Shown: positions 24,201-31,706, counted from the first letter of the stretch. The stretch: 38,679 bases of DNA from Candidatus Thorarchaeota archaeon (GCA_018335335.1 JAGXKG010000015.1:1-38679); one strand, 5' to 3'. Notes: a model not told the origin generated them from the sequence alone. A program made the numbers and translations.

Positions 24201-24751
24201 GCATTGATTTCGATTTCTTCATCGGCTAAATCAAAATTGATTGCCTCAGCCTTACACGTCCGTGCGCATGTCATGCATTGAATGCAATTGTCGATATCCA
24301 CGGTAGCTACATTGGGAACAGCTTGTGAAAACGGTATGTAAACGGCCTTTCGTGTTTTCAACCCGAGGTCGTATTCATTGGGTACCTCAATTGGACACAT
24401 ACGCATACAATCCCCACAGCCAGTACATTTCTCAGCGTCAACTCTGCGCGTATGTTTGAGAATCTTAACTGTGAAATCGCCTTGTTCTCCTGAAACATCG
24501 GTAACCTCAGAATAAGCAAGAAGCTCAATATTGGGGTGGCGAGAAATATCAACCATCCACGGACCTTGTATACACATAGCACAATCGAGTGTGGGGAAAG
24601 TCTTGTCCAACTGTGCCATATGTCCGCCAATTGATGGTTCTTTCTCAACAAGATACACACTAGCGCCCATATCGGCTAAATCCAGTGCAGCTCTCATGCC
24701 TGCAATTCCGGCACCTATGATGACAACAGGTTTCGGGTCTGCCGTTCCCAT
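21299..24751 (-). CDS. HdrA-HdrA-MvhD triple fusion protein
   Basis: A 1150-aa protein joining two HdrA modules and the MvhD electron-entry subunit. Module 1 has a Rossmann motif (IGAGIAG), the canonical SIGGHMAQLDKTFP segment with cysteines C57 and C60 (LDCAMC), and two ferredoxin motifs (CTGCGDCMRMCP; CIQCMTCARTC). Module 2 has the HdrA N-terminal domain (IGVFICSCGIN), a second Rossmann motif (VVGAGIAGM) and C-terminal ferredoxins (CVGCGTCEVNC; CQGCGKCAAGCP). The last about 135 residues are MvhD (CNWCTYAGADQAGVSR; SGCHFGDCHYVDGN). MvhD normally links a hydrogenase or formate dehydrogenase to HdrA. I chose the ATG at 24751, with GGAGTG upstream, over the GTG at 24763. It heads an operon with hdrC and hdrB. 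Confidence 0.93.
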   Translation of the reverse strand: MGTADPKPVVIIGAGIAGMRAALDLADMGASVYLVEKEPSIGGHMAQLDKTFPTLDCAMCIQGPWMVDISRHPNIELLAYSEVTDVSGEQGDFTVKILKHTRRVDAEKCTGCGDCMRMCPIEVPNEYDLGLKTRKAVYIPFSQAVPNVATVDIDNCIQCMTCARTCKAEAINFDLADEEIEINAGAIILATGYQLLDPASVPEYGYGRLPNVVSALEYERMVSASGPTKGVVMRPSDGREPENIAFVQCVGSRDVNHCAYCSRICCTYATKEAIITKEHTPDVDIDILYNDLRAFGKGFEEFIVRAENEYAVNYLKGLPSEISENPETGDLIIRHSDTAGHEVVEDQYDLVVLCPAMLPNNNPSLVDTLGINTDDYGFVAVGNPSVETAETSVPGIYMCGSCHHPKDIPDSVAHGSAAAALAANDIDLPEEESEPIEESDFEMMAEDPRIGVFICSCGINIAGTVDVDEVTQYAGSLPNVIHAENLLYSCSSDSQVAIKDAIHEHDLNRVVVASCTPRTHEPLFRETIEEAGLNKYLFEMANIREHCSWIHQSQKDEATSKATDLVRMAVAKASLLEPQAEEVAEIEPSALVVGAGIAGMAAAEIIGDKGFHVYLVEKEDKVGGLLNDLSTVNFDHQDSKEVIEEYSKRVTDHPNIDLLLSSEVVDAKGAIGDFNVTVESSGDETELTVGVVVVATGAVQLEEEGLYGLGELPEVMTELEFNRCLVEGDGIEDGETFAVIHCAGSREDESLEGARTWCSGICCTVALEHTLELLDKYPESKVYHMYRDLRVSYDGEDKYREARKRGVVFLRYDQDAPPEVKKGEKSELRVEVLDQILGATIALDVDHVVLATAMIPRESNKELSEMFKLSLNMSGFFMEAHPKLRPVDFQTDGIYVAGTATAPKSIDESIAQGRGAASRALIPLNKGVRKAEAIVSVVDPEVCVGCGTCEVNCSYNAIEVVPGDGSHDYAVSNPVLCQGCGKCAAGCPSGAITMKHFTDDQILSQIRAALKDMPVSQPRLVSLICNWCTYAGADQAGVSRMQQPPTVRDIRVMCTGRVSVQHILEAFRMGADVVWISGCHFGDCHYVDGNVAFERRFNIAKKIIEKAGLDPERLQFTQISASEGAIYADTVKELTELAEELGPSPLRGGR

Positions 24752-24810
24752 ATACTTTTTCACTCCAAGGAGTTATTCAGCCAGTTTATACCTAGATGAT
24801 AAAAGGTTGG

Positions 24811-25122
24811 CTATCGAGCTGTTGTGGTGAATAGGTGTTTTTTCGCTTTCGCTAACGCGCCAAATGGAATTCCTTGGCAATAGTTAACGTACGACTTAAT
24901 ATTGCCCGGATAATCTCCCAGTGTTATGAAGGCAACGCGATTGTTCACCCGAATGTATGTGTCGCGACTTAAGCAGCAATCAAATCGGAAAACCAAATTG
25001 ATTGACGATTTAAGTGATATAGAAGTAAAGGTGAAAATCTTCGAAAAGTCGGATTCATAGAATTGAACACCCGAATCTGTAGTTGTTCTTCCGAAGGAAA
25101 GAACGAGGGTTAAACACCTCGT
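24811..25122 (-). other. 383-bp gap with a 103-codon open frame lacking a good start, possible gene remnant
   Basis: Between the PCNA-like gene and the HdrA-HdrA-MvhD gene (24764-25146) one minus-strand frame is open from just after a TAG at 25123-25125 to a stop at 24811. It has no ATG, only a TTG at 24996 and a GTG at about 24945. The last 50 codons look protein-like (TYIRVNNRVAFITLGDYPG, then YCQGIPFGALAKAKKHL); the first half does not. This could be a decayed gene, a small protein of about 45 aa from the GTG, or chance. The right-hand part near 24785-24804 has TATA-like runs (GGTATAAAC, TTTTATC on the minus strand) suited to the fusion gene's promoter. Confidence 0.3.
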
Positions 25123-25146
25123 CTATTGAAAACCGCAATAATCAGA

Positions 25147-25974
25147 TTATTCTCGTAGCACTCTAGGTGCTAGAATCAACTGTCCAAATCTGAATTTCAG
25201 AGATAGAGGACGATTTGTAGCAAACTCAAGAGTTACTCGAGATTCACCCGGCCAGAGTCTTAGCATATTCCGTACAGCGTTCGTTGAGTAGACTCCCGAA
25301 ATGCTTGTTCCATCCGTGTCTTCAGACTCTTGCGAGTTTTGGTTCTCTGATTTTTCCTCGCCAACGTATGTTAATGACAAGAGTCCACTACCTCGCCGAA
25401 GATGTTTCTCTTTTGTAGCCGAATCATGATCTTGGACAAGAACAAGCTCCGAGAAAGGAGGAGAAGCCCGTATCTGAAAATAATCAGAATCAATCATCTT
25501 CAGTGATGACTTCAGCTTCTTTGCAATCAGAGAGGATTCAATTGCGTGATCAAGGCTAGGAGATGATGCTTCATCAGCTGCCTCGAAAACAGGCAGAGTG
25601 GCACTGCCATTTTTCCACTCACACACTAATTCACGTTCGGATTTGGTCTTTTGTAGAGAGAATGTTAGTCTAGAATTGGCTTGGTCCACCAGCTCAGTAA
25701 TTCGTTGAGCATCAATTGCAAAAAGGGCGCTTGGTTCGGTGATTTCATATTTATAGAAGAAGTCATGAGGGATTTCGATATCAACAAGGATTGTCTTGGC
25801 TAAATTGAGTTGCTTTATTGATAGACCAGCAGAAGTTACTTTCATGCAGATTTCATGACTTAGAATCTCATTCAAACCAGAAAACACTCGTTCTATCAAA
25901 TCCACTTTATATCGTCCGGCGAGCCCGGCGACGAAGACTGTACTTTCAGCAGTTTTTGAAGATTGGACCTTCAC
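25147..25974 (-). CDS. Divergent PCNA-like sliding clamp
   Basis: Resembles archaeal/eukaryotic PCNA, the ring clamp that holds polymerases and repair factors on DNA. From GTG at 25974 (275 aa) it shows FVAGLAGRYKVDLIERVFSG, then VTSAGLSIKQLN and LVDIEIPHDFFYKYEI, which align with the first PCNA domain. The end is VTLEFATNRPLSLKFRFG followed by LILAPRVLRE, close to the PCNA C terminus (LAPR motif). The second domain carries an acidic, low-complexity insertion (about residues 205-225) absent from ordinary clamps. A TTG at 26031 would extend it, but GAGGT 7 nt before the GTG makes 25974 the better start. It lies inside the Hdr region, away from replication genes, so it is probably a paralogue. 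I infer the family from pattern only. Confidence 0.75.
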   Translation of the reverse strand: MKVQSSKTAESTVFVAGLAGRYKVDLIERVFSGLNEILSHEICMKVTSAGLSIKQLNLAKTILVDIEIPHDFFYKYEITEPSALFAIDAQRITELVDQANSRLTFSLQKTKSERELVCEWKNGSATLPVFEAADEASSPSLDHAIESSLIAKKLKSSLKMIDSDYFQIRASPPFSELVLVQDHDSATKEKHLRRGSGLLSLTYVGEEKSENQNSQESEDTDGTSISGVYSTNAVRNMLRLWPGESRVTLEFATNRPLSLKFRFGQLILAPRVLRE

Positions 25975-26051
25975 GCTAAAGACCTCAATTACTCTCTTGA
26001 GTACGACAGTAATTAAGGGCCTATAGCCCAAAGGTTGTATTCAGCAATTCG

Positions 26052-26378
26052 TCACGCGAAAACTTCAAGCTTGCCCTTTACTGGAAACGGATCATCGGGT
26101 AATTCACTGTCTTCGCTTGAAACAGCCTCAGCCGCTTGTTTGCATATTTCCAAATCTGGGACGTCCACGCCCAATCGACGAAGCTCATCAACGGTATAAT
26201 CGTTGATGTCAAAGCGCCAAACATTCTCATAGTTATCCCACCCTCTGTGAGATAACTCCCAGTCCATGGCCTTAATCAATTTGACAAGCTGCTTGTTGTA
26301 TTCGGTACGAAGTGCAAACTTCGCTCCATACCCGTCACCGGGGTCTGCTACGAAAAGTTCGTAATCTACTTTTGTCAT
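26052..26378 (-). CDS. Small HARP-like domain protein with PIP-like C-terminal tail
   Basis: A 108-aa product from the ATG at 26378 (AGGATG about 7 nt upstream). The central part (KFALRTEYNKQLVKLIKAM, RGWDNYENVWRFDI, DELRRLG) has the pattern of the HARP/SMARCAL1-type domain: a helix of L/K residues, then an R-x-W, x(5), W strand. This is a tentative resemblance. A short acidic linker follows. The last eight residues, KGKLEVFA, have the spacing of a PCNA-interacting (PIP) box (x-x-x-L-x-x-F). It lies 77 bp upstream of the PCNA-like gene on the same strand, so the two may be partners. The function is otherwise unknown. Confidence 0.6.
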   Translation of the reverse strand: MTKVDYELFVADPGDGYGAKFALRTEYNKQLVKLIKAMDWELSHRGWDNYENVWRFDINDYTVDELRRLGVDVPDLEICKQAAEAVSSEDSELPDDPFPVKGKLEVFA

Positions 26379-26475
26379 GGTAATGCATCCTACGGTATTC
26401 ATTTGGCAATACAAAGGCATCGGTTTTTGATTTGCCCAGCGCCTAACCAGGAGTTAGGATTCTGCGTATTCTGAT

Positions 26476-27387
26476 TTACATCAGAATCTGCGCCCAGTTG
26501 GGTTCACTCTTGCGCTGCATGTATTGGAGATGAGTATCCAGCCCGAAGTCGTCAGGTTCGTGGCCGAACGCAAGGGCAAGGAATTCGGACACATGCATCA
26601 CATCGAACACGTATTCATCACCAAAGTGCTTCTGTATCTCCACCTGGCCAAGATCGAGCTGCAGTTGACAGAATGGGCAAGGTGTAACAATAAGGTCAGC
26701 ACCACCCGCTTCCATAATACTATCGAATTTCTGCTTTGTGAAATCTAGTGCGACTTCAAGATCCGCTGTCCGAACTGCACCTCCAGCTCCACAACACATG
26801 AGTTCGTCCTTGTAGGGAACATACTCTGCGCCTGTGGTCTCACATAGGTCTCTAAAGATATGAGGGCGTTCGCTTTCGTCTTTTTGCTTGACAAGCTTTG
26901 GGCGCATCCAGTGGCAGCCAGGATGTAATGCGATTCTGACACCTTCAAAGGGCCTGCTCACTTTCTCTCGTATCTTCTCTAAGCCGGCAGTTTCGTAAAG
27001 CGCATCTACATAATGAGTAACTTCAATCGTTCCTTTGAACTCTCGGTCAATCTCTGCAAGATTCTTGTTCACCTTCTCTCGCAGGTCGTCATCCTCTTTG
27101 AGTTCGTGATTTGCTTCCCAGAGGCTGGCAAAACAGCCGTTGCAGCCAGTAGTTATTGGATGACCACTCTCCTCTGCAATGGTCAGGTTTCTAGCAGCAA
27201 CCGTTGCCCAAGTTACACGGTCAAAGGAACCAAATACTCCAGGAGCAGGACAACAAGTTGCACCTTCCATATCCAGCAGCTTCATTCCCAAATCAGGGAA
27301 AATCAACCTCGTAGCCCGCTCTACACTTGGATATCTATGTGGAATAATACATCCAAGGAAGTGCATGAAGGCAGGTTCATCGCTCAT
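26476..27387 (-). CDS. hdrB: Heterodisulfide reductase subunit B (HdrB), copy 2
   Basis: A second disulfide-reducing subunit, 303 aa. CCG domain 1 has FLGC, ATCCPAPG and GCNGC. Domain 2 has HPGCHW, MCCGAGG and CPFCQLQLD. The clusters are thus complete. It differs from copy 1 by CCPAPG and CCGAGG in place of CCGTV and CCGSP, and is clearly closer to copy 3. The C-terminal tail ends in WAQILM. It starts 4 bp after hdrC copy 2, with GAGGGT upstream. No HdrA adjoins it, so it probably shares one of the fusion HdrAs or acts with another redox partner. Confidence 0.92.
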   Translation of the reverse strand: MSDEPAFMHFLGCIIPHRYPSVERATRLIFPDLGMKLLDMEGATCCPAPGVFGSFDRVTWATVAARNLTIAEESGHPITTGCNGCFASLWEANHELKEDDDLREKVNKNLAEIDREFKGTIEVTHYVDALYETAGLEKIREKVSRPFEGVRIALHPGCHWMRPKLVKQKDESERPHIFRDLCETTGAEYVPYKDELMCCGAGGAVRTADLEVALDFTKQKFDSIMEAGGADLIVTPCPFCQLQLDLGQVEIQKHFGDEYVFDVMHVSEFLALAFGHEPDDFGLDTHLQYMQRKSEPNWAQILM

Positions 27388-27391
27388 CTTT

Positions 27392-27976
27392 TCAACCCTC
27401 CTTCTTCTTCTCTTCTTCTGCTTTCAGGAACTCCTCATATCCAATGAGTTTATCGAAACCACAGATTTCACTCAGTTTCTTGACCTCCTCCGCAGCCCAT
27501 GGGTTGGCACTTGCATTCGGAGGAATAGGTTCCAATCCAACTTTCTCTCTCAGTTGTTGCCACATCTCTTTGTCAAGTGGAACAGCATGTCCAGTCTCGA
27601 TAACCTTGACTGCAACCTTCTGATGGTTTGATAACATGTGCCCTTCCGCGACTGCAATATTTCTGATAGCCTTAATCACATCAGTGGGTTTCACATCTTG
27701 TGGACATCTATCAGTACAAGCGTAACAAGTCGTACAATACCATAGTTCGATAACTGAAACACATTCCTCTTTCAGACCAAGCAATGCTTTCCTAATGATG
27801 TCACGAACAAGATAGTTGGTCCTTGCTCCAGCAGGACAGCTACCACTGCATGTGCCACATTGATAGCAACTCTGGATGTTGGGACCGCCAGCTTTCTTTA
27901 TCATATCAACGAAATCCATGTCAACTTCGTCGACATCTACAACAGAGTTTTCTTCAGAGGCTGTCAATCCATGCAC
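27392..27976 (-). CDS. hdrC: Heterodisulfide reductase subunit C (HdrC), copy 2
   Basis: A soluble electron-transfer subunit with two [4Fe-4S] motifs (CYQCGTCSGSCPAG and CTTCYACTDRCPQD), paired with hdrB copy 2. The frame could begin at GTG 28006, but a TATA-like TTTTAT lies immediately before that codon (28007-28012). Transcription would then start about 25 bp later, so I favour the GTG at 27976 (194 aa). An ATG further in, at about 27919, is a third choice. The tail is Lys/Glu-rich. It is divergent from the radical SAM gene. Confidence 0.88.
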   Translation of the reverse strand: MHGLTASEENSVVDVDEVDMDFVDMIKKAGGPNIQSCYQCGTCSGSCPAGARTNYLVRDIIRKALLGLKEECVSVIELWYCTTCYACTDRCPQDVKPTDVIKAIRNIAVAEGHMLSNHQKVAVKVIETGHAVPLDKEMWQQLREKVGLEPIPPNASANPWAAEEVKKLSEICGFDKLIGYEEFLKAEEEKKKEG

Positions 27977-28006
27977 CGACTGTGGAGCATTTAGAAGTAT
28001 CAGCAC

Positions 28007-28012
28007 ATAAAA
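28007..28012. promoter_or_regulatory. TATA-like element between hdrC copy 2 and the radical SAM gene
   Basis: ATAAAA on the plus strand and TTTTAT on the minus strand. It sits about 60 bp before the radical SAM ATG and about 35 bp before the preferred hdrC start, so it could serve either gene. Confidence 0.35.
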
Positions 28013-28072
28013 CGGTTTTTACATGGTTGTTCGGAAGGACAAAATTCATCCAATCAGGGTGAGAACAAACAT

Positions 28073-29149
28073 ATGATGAGATGCCCTAACCACCAGAACA
28101 GGATAATATCCCAATCCATAGGCTATTGCCCAGAGTGCCTCGTAGAAGACTCCAAAGTAATAGGCCATAGCATGGAAAAGCATAGAAGATTACGCCAAGA
28201 TGATGGATTAGTAGACGAGATACCATCCGACGGTCGGGTCGTGTGTGGGGAGTGTAGTAATCATTGCAGAATGAATGAGGGAGATACAGGATTCTGCCAT
28301 CTTCGTCAAGTCAGAGATGGCAACATCGTTCATAGATATGGAGAGGCGGCTATCGTTCGCTGGTATTTTGATCCGCTCCCTACAAACTGTGTAGCCGATT
28401 GGGTTTGTCCTGTACGAAATCAGAGTAGCTATCAGTGGAATTCGGAACTCAAGAACCTCGCAGTATTCTACGGATCTTGTAATTCGGATTGCCTATTCTG
28501 TCAGAATACGAGTTATCGCCGAATGATGGCTCAAGGGAAGCCGCTCATGACGCCCCGGGAATTGGCCGGTGTAGCCGACGAGAAGACAGCTTGTGTCTGT
28601 TACTTCGGAGGAGATCCTTCTTGTAATGCAAGGCATTCCATAACAACTTCACGTCTACTAAATGAAAGCCGACAAGTTCGGGTCTGTTATGAGACAAATG
28701 GCAAGATTTCTCGGAAATACCTGGATGAAATAGCGGATATCGTGCTTGAAAGCGGTGGTACCATCAAGTTTGACTTGAAATCTATGACATCTCAAGTCTA
28801 CCAAGCTCTAACTGATACCCCTAATGACCATGTAATACGTAATTTTCGCATTCTTGCAGAAAGGGGAATACAAAGCAAAAATACGTTCCTTGTAGCCAGC
28901 ATTCTGCTCATACCAGGATATATTGGACTTGACGAAGTCAGGCTACTTTGTAGTTTCATATCTGAGTGCGATTCTTCAATCCCAACGGCCCTACTTGGAT
29001 TTCAACCTCATCATGCAATGTCCGATTTACCAAGAACAAGCAGAAAACACGCAGAAGCGGCAAAGAAGATAGCTCAGGAAGAAGGATTGACAAATGTCAG
29101 GCTTGGTAACAGAGGGTTGCTCTCACTGGCAGAGTATAACTATCAGTAG
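28073..29149 (+). CDS. Radical SAM protein, AmmeMemoRadiSam/PFL-activase-like (COG1180 type)
   Basis: Uses a [4Fe-4S] cluster and S-adenosylmethionine to make a radical. The 358-aa product has the CxxxCxxC motif at C136, C140 and C143 (GSCNSDCLFCQN). In front is a Cys-rich N terminus: C4/C19/C22, a possible zinc ribbon, then CGECSNHCRMNEGDTGFC at 58-75. The latter is typical of the AmmeMemoRadiSam branch of pyruvate-formate-lyase-activating-like proteins. The radical SAM barrel continues with FGGDPSCN, YETNGKIS and KFDLKSM. The substrate is unknown; in archaea these are often linked to Memo/AMMECR1 proteins, which are not in this window. It lies between two divergent HdrCB pairs. Confidence 0.85.
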   Translation: MMRCPNHQNRIISQSIGYCPECLVEDSKVIGHSMEKHRRLRQDDGLVDEIPSDGRVVCGECSNHCRMNEGDTGFCHLRQVRDGNIVHRYGEAAIVRWYFDPLPTNCVADWVCPVRNQSSYQWNSELKNLAVFYGSCNSDCLFCQNTSYRRMMAQGKPLMTPRELAGVADEKTACVCYFGGDPSCNARHSITTSRLLNESRQVRVCYETNGKISRKYLDEIADIVLESGGTIKFDLKSMTSQVYQALTDTPNDHVIRNFRILAERGIQSKNTFLVASILLIPGYIGLDEVRLLCSFISECDSSIPTALLGFQPHHAMSDLPRTSRKHAEAAKKIAQEEGLTNVRLGNRGLLSLAEYNYQ

Positions 29150-29183
29150 AGCGGAGTTGAGTTTCTGTTCCTACTTCTGAATC

Positions 29184-29190
29184 CTTATAA
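29184..29190 (+). promoter_or_regulatory. TATA box of the hdrC-hdrB copy 3 operon
   Basis: CTTATAA lies about 50 bp before the hdrC ATG at 29239, after the radical SAM stop. A start about 25 bp downstream leaves a short leader with an AGAGGT ribosome binding site. Confidence 0.5.
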
Positions 29191-29238
29191 CAATTGAGCA
29201 GAGATGCTGTGCATCACTATCCGTTCAGAGGTTATCTG

Positions 29239-29787
29239 ATGGCAGACATCAATCGTGATACCATACGCTCAGAGAATGTAGACATAGGATTTATTCAAGA
29301 GGTGGTTGATGCAGGGGCTAATCGAATCAGAACCTGTATGCAGTGTGGTACATGCTCCAGTGTCTGCCCGAGTGGAAGAAGAACGGCTTTCAGAACACGC
29401 GAAATCATCCGGAAAGCTCTCCTAGGTTTGAAAGATGAAGTATTGAGTAGTCCTGATCTGTGGCTATGCACAACTTGTCTTACGTGTCTTGAACGCTGTC
29501 CAAGACAAATCAAAGTAACAGATGCTATCATTATCATGAGGAATATGGCAGTCGATGAAGGATACATGCTACCAAGCCACCGGAAAGCCTCAAAGAAACT
29601 CCTTGAAACAGGTCATGCGGTACCACTCGATGAAGCTAATCAGGAAATGAGGAAGGAGCTCGGAATTCCAGAAATACCACCTACAGTACATCAACATGAA
29701 GATGCTCTCGAAGATGTCAAGAAAATAATGAAACGTACAGATTTTCAGAAGCTGATTGAGGGGCAAGAATCGGAGGAGAAAGAATAG
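29239..29787 (+). CDS. hdrC: Heterodisulfide reductase subunit C (HdrC), copy 3
   Basis: Soluble HdrC of 182 aa with two [4Fe-4S] motifs (CMQCGTCSSVCPSG and CTTCLTCLERCPRQ). I chose the ATG at 29239 (MADINRDTIRSENVDIG), preceded by AGAGGT at good spacing. A TTG 15 codons upstream has no such support. The core (REIIRKALLGLKDE) is very similar to copy 2 (RDIIRKALLGLKEE), suggesting duplication of a HdrCB pair. Its stop overlaps the hdrB start by one base (TAGTG). Confidence 0.92.
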   Translation: MADINRDTIRSENVDIGFIQEVVDAGANRIRTCMQCGTCSSVCPSGRRTAFRTREIIRKALLGLKDEVLSSPDLWLCTTCLTCLERCPRQIKVTDAIIIMRNMAVDEGYMLPSHRKASKKLLETGHAVPLDEANQEMRKELGIPEIPPTVHQHEDALEDVKKIMKRTDFQKLIEGQESEEKE

Positions 29788-30686
29788 TGTCTGATACTAA
29801 ACGACGATATAGTTTCTTCTTAGGTTGTGTAATGCCAAATCGATTTCCAAATGTAGAGAAGAGCATACGCACAGTCCTTCCGAAGCTTGGAATTGAATTG
29901 GAAGAACTAGAGGGAGCCAGTTGTTGTCCTGCCCCGGGAGTCATTCGTTCCTTCGATGAACCCACATGGCTTGCTTTGTCAACACGGAACTTGGCCTTGG
30001 CGGAGCAAACGGGACACGATCTGGTTACGGGTTGCAATGGTTGCTACGGAACTTTCAAAGAAGCACTAGCTGAATTGGAACAACATCCAGAAAGGCTCGA
30101 TGAAGTGAAGAAAGTTTTCCGAGGTATGGGAATAGACTTCGAGGGAAATGTAGCTGCAAAGCACATTATAGAAGTTATCAACGAACTGGGACTTGAAGAA
30201 GTGAAGAACGCCGTTAAGCGATCTTTAGAAGGTATCAAAGTAGCTGCTCACTATGGTTGTCATCTATTGAAGCCAAGCAAGAATAGGCCGTGGGAGAAAA
30301 CTCAACGACATACATTCTTGGATGAGTTGATTGAAGTAACTGGTGCAGAGCCTGTCAAGTATCGTGACAAAGATATGTGCTGTGGGGCAGGAGGAGGTGT
30401 CAGAGGAAGCCAGGTTGTAGTCAGCGTGGATATGGCCAAGGAGAAAATAGACAATATGCTAGCGGCTGAAGCAGACTGTGTAGTAAATGTATGTTCGTTC
30501 TGTCATCTGCAATTTGAGGTTTCCCAAGCTCAGCTGAATAAGGAGCTCGAAGAGAAGAAATACAAGTTGCCGGTTCTCTACTATACTCAACTACTTGGAT
30601 TAGCCATGGGTTTAGAGCCAGAGAAGCTTGGGCTTAACAAACATGTAGTCAATACACAACCACTCATCGACAAGATACTTGGTTGA
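29787..30686 (+). CDS. hdrB: Heterodisulfide reductase subunit B (HdrB), copy 3
   Basis: HdrB of 299 aa starting at GTG 29787, with GGAGG about 10 nt upstream inside hdrC. CCG domain 1: FLGC, ASCCPAPG, GCNGC. Domain 2: HYGCHLL, MCCGAGGG, CSFCHLQFE. It is complete and closely like copy 2 (shared CCPAPGV and CCGAGG). The third HdrCB pair in 11 kb, again with no adjacent hdrA. It is convergent with the surface protein gene, only 3 bp away. Confidence 0.92.
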   Translation: MSDTKRRYSFFLGCVMPNRFPNVEKSIRTVLPKLGIELEELEGASCCPAPGVIRSFDEPTWLALSTRNLALAEQTGHDLVTGCNGCYGTFKEALAELEQHPERLDEVKKVFRGMGIDFEGNVAAKHIIEVINELGLEEVKNAVKRSLEGIKVAAHYGCHLLKPSKNRPWEKTQRHTFLDELIEVTGAEPVKYRDKDMCCGAGGGVRGSQVVVSVDMAKEKIDNMLAAEADCVVNVCSFCHLQFEVSQAQLNKELEEKKYKLPVLYYTQLLGLAMGLEPEKLGLNKHVVNTQPLIDKILG

Positions 30687-30689
30687 TTA

Positions 30690-31706
30690 CTAAATTCTCG
30701 TTTTCGCAACATAGTAGACTCCAACAGCAAGGAAAGCGCTGGCTACGATAATTACTGCAATCATAGCTCCGATTCGAGGCGATAATGTAGGTAGGGCGGT
30801 AGTCGTAGTAGTTTCAGTAGTTGTAGTCGTCGTGGTAGTGGTTGAAGGAGGTGTGTAGATATCCCCTGCCGTGAATGTACTGTCAGATTGATCCGATACT
30901 ATGTAGATTCCATCAGTTGCCCGGACCTGAATTTTGTACGTGGTCAAATTGAGGAAACCAGTGCAGTTCCACTCGAACCATGTTCTGTTCAAACCTGCAC
31001 CAAGTAATTGGTAGGTTTTGCCCCCATCTGCTGAGAGAAGCACTTCGAATGTGAGGTTCTCTTCCAGATTATTGTCCGAAGCTATCCACGTAACATTGTT
31101 GGTTCCTGCCCAGACCTCGCCGCCGTTAGGCTGCTCCAACTCGATGTGAGGAACAAAGAAATTCCCGATGAAAACATCATAGTAAAACTTTCTAATTAGA
31201 TATCCGTCTCCCCACCAAGCGGTAGCATTGATTATACAGGTGGCATTATTGCCTAGCCTGCGTGTGTTCACTTCTATACTACTGGAGTTGCTCTCCGCAT
31301 AGATGACTGTGGGTATTGCCGGTGCACGAATCTCTAGTGCTGTTCTGGTGATATTTGTGACAGGTGACCACGTCGCATTTATCATTATGTGATCCCCGAT
31401 GAGCATGTCACCGTCGTCTACAATAGGTTGTTGGGTCTCATTCCACAATGAGTAATAGGTCAAATTAAGCTGAGGGGGTTCTGCAGAAACTATTGCAATT
31501 GGATTCTTACTTTGAGGGAATGGTTTTAATAAACCAGAAGTTAGGAGAATAGGCGATACAATAACCGTGAATAACATCACAAACACGATTGCGGTTTCTC
31601 TGACTCTATTTCTTGGCCATAGACGAACAGAACTAGCTATCGGATTATGATATCCACTATATCTATTCGAAATGAGATCGTGTGAAATACGTTTTGTCAG
31701 TTTCAT
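30690..31706 (-). CDS. Surface-exposed, membrane-anchored protein with Thr-rich stalk
   Basis: About 338 aa from the ATG at 31706. A positively charged N terminus leads into a transmembrane helix (about 37-57). The extracellular part has many N-glycosylation sequons (NLT, NET, NAT, NIT, NSS) and a beta-sandwich-like region (IELEQPNGGEVWAGTNNVTW, LSADGGKTYQLL) recalling fibronectin/Ig-type surface domains. Next come a nearly pure threonine stalk (about 285-305) and a C-terminal helix (about 312-333) with KTRI after it. The topology suggests a cell-surface or sensory protein. Its ATG overlaps the stop of the winged-helix gene (ATGA), so the two are coupled. Function unknown. Confidence 0.7.
   Translation of the reverse strand: MKLTKRISHDLISNRYSGYHNPIASSVRLWPRNRVRETAIVFVMLFTVIVSPILLTSGLLKPFPQSKNPIAIVSAEPPQLNLTYYSLWNETQQPIVDDGDMLIGDHIMINATWSPVTNITRTALEIRAPAIPTVIYAESNSSSIEVNTRRLGNNATCIINATAWWGDGYLIRKFYYDVFIGNFFVPHIELEQPNGGEVWAGTNNVTWIASDNNLEENLTFEVLLSADGGKTYQLLGAGLNRTWFEWNCTGFLNLTTYKIQVRATDGIYIVSDQSDSTFTAGDIYTPPSTTTTTTTTTETTTTTALPTLSPRIGAMIAVIIVASAFLAVGVYYVAKTRI

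Noticed and set aside
30780-30850. Possible tandem repeat or CRISPR-like array from the repetitive trinucleotides
   Set aside because: It encodes the threonine stalk of the surface protein. No CRISPR-type repeat-spacer pattern occurs anywhere in the window.
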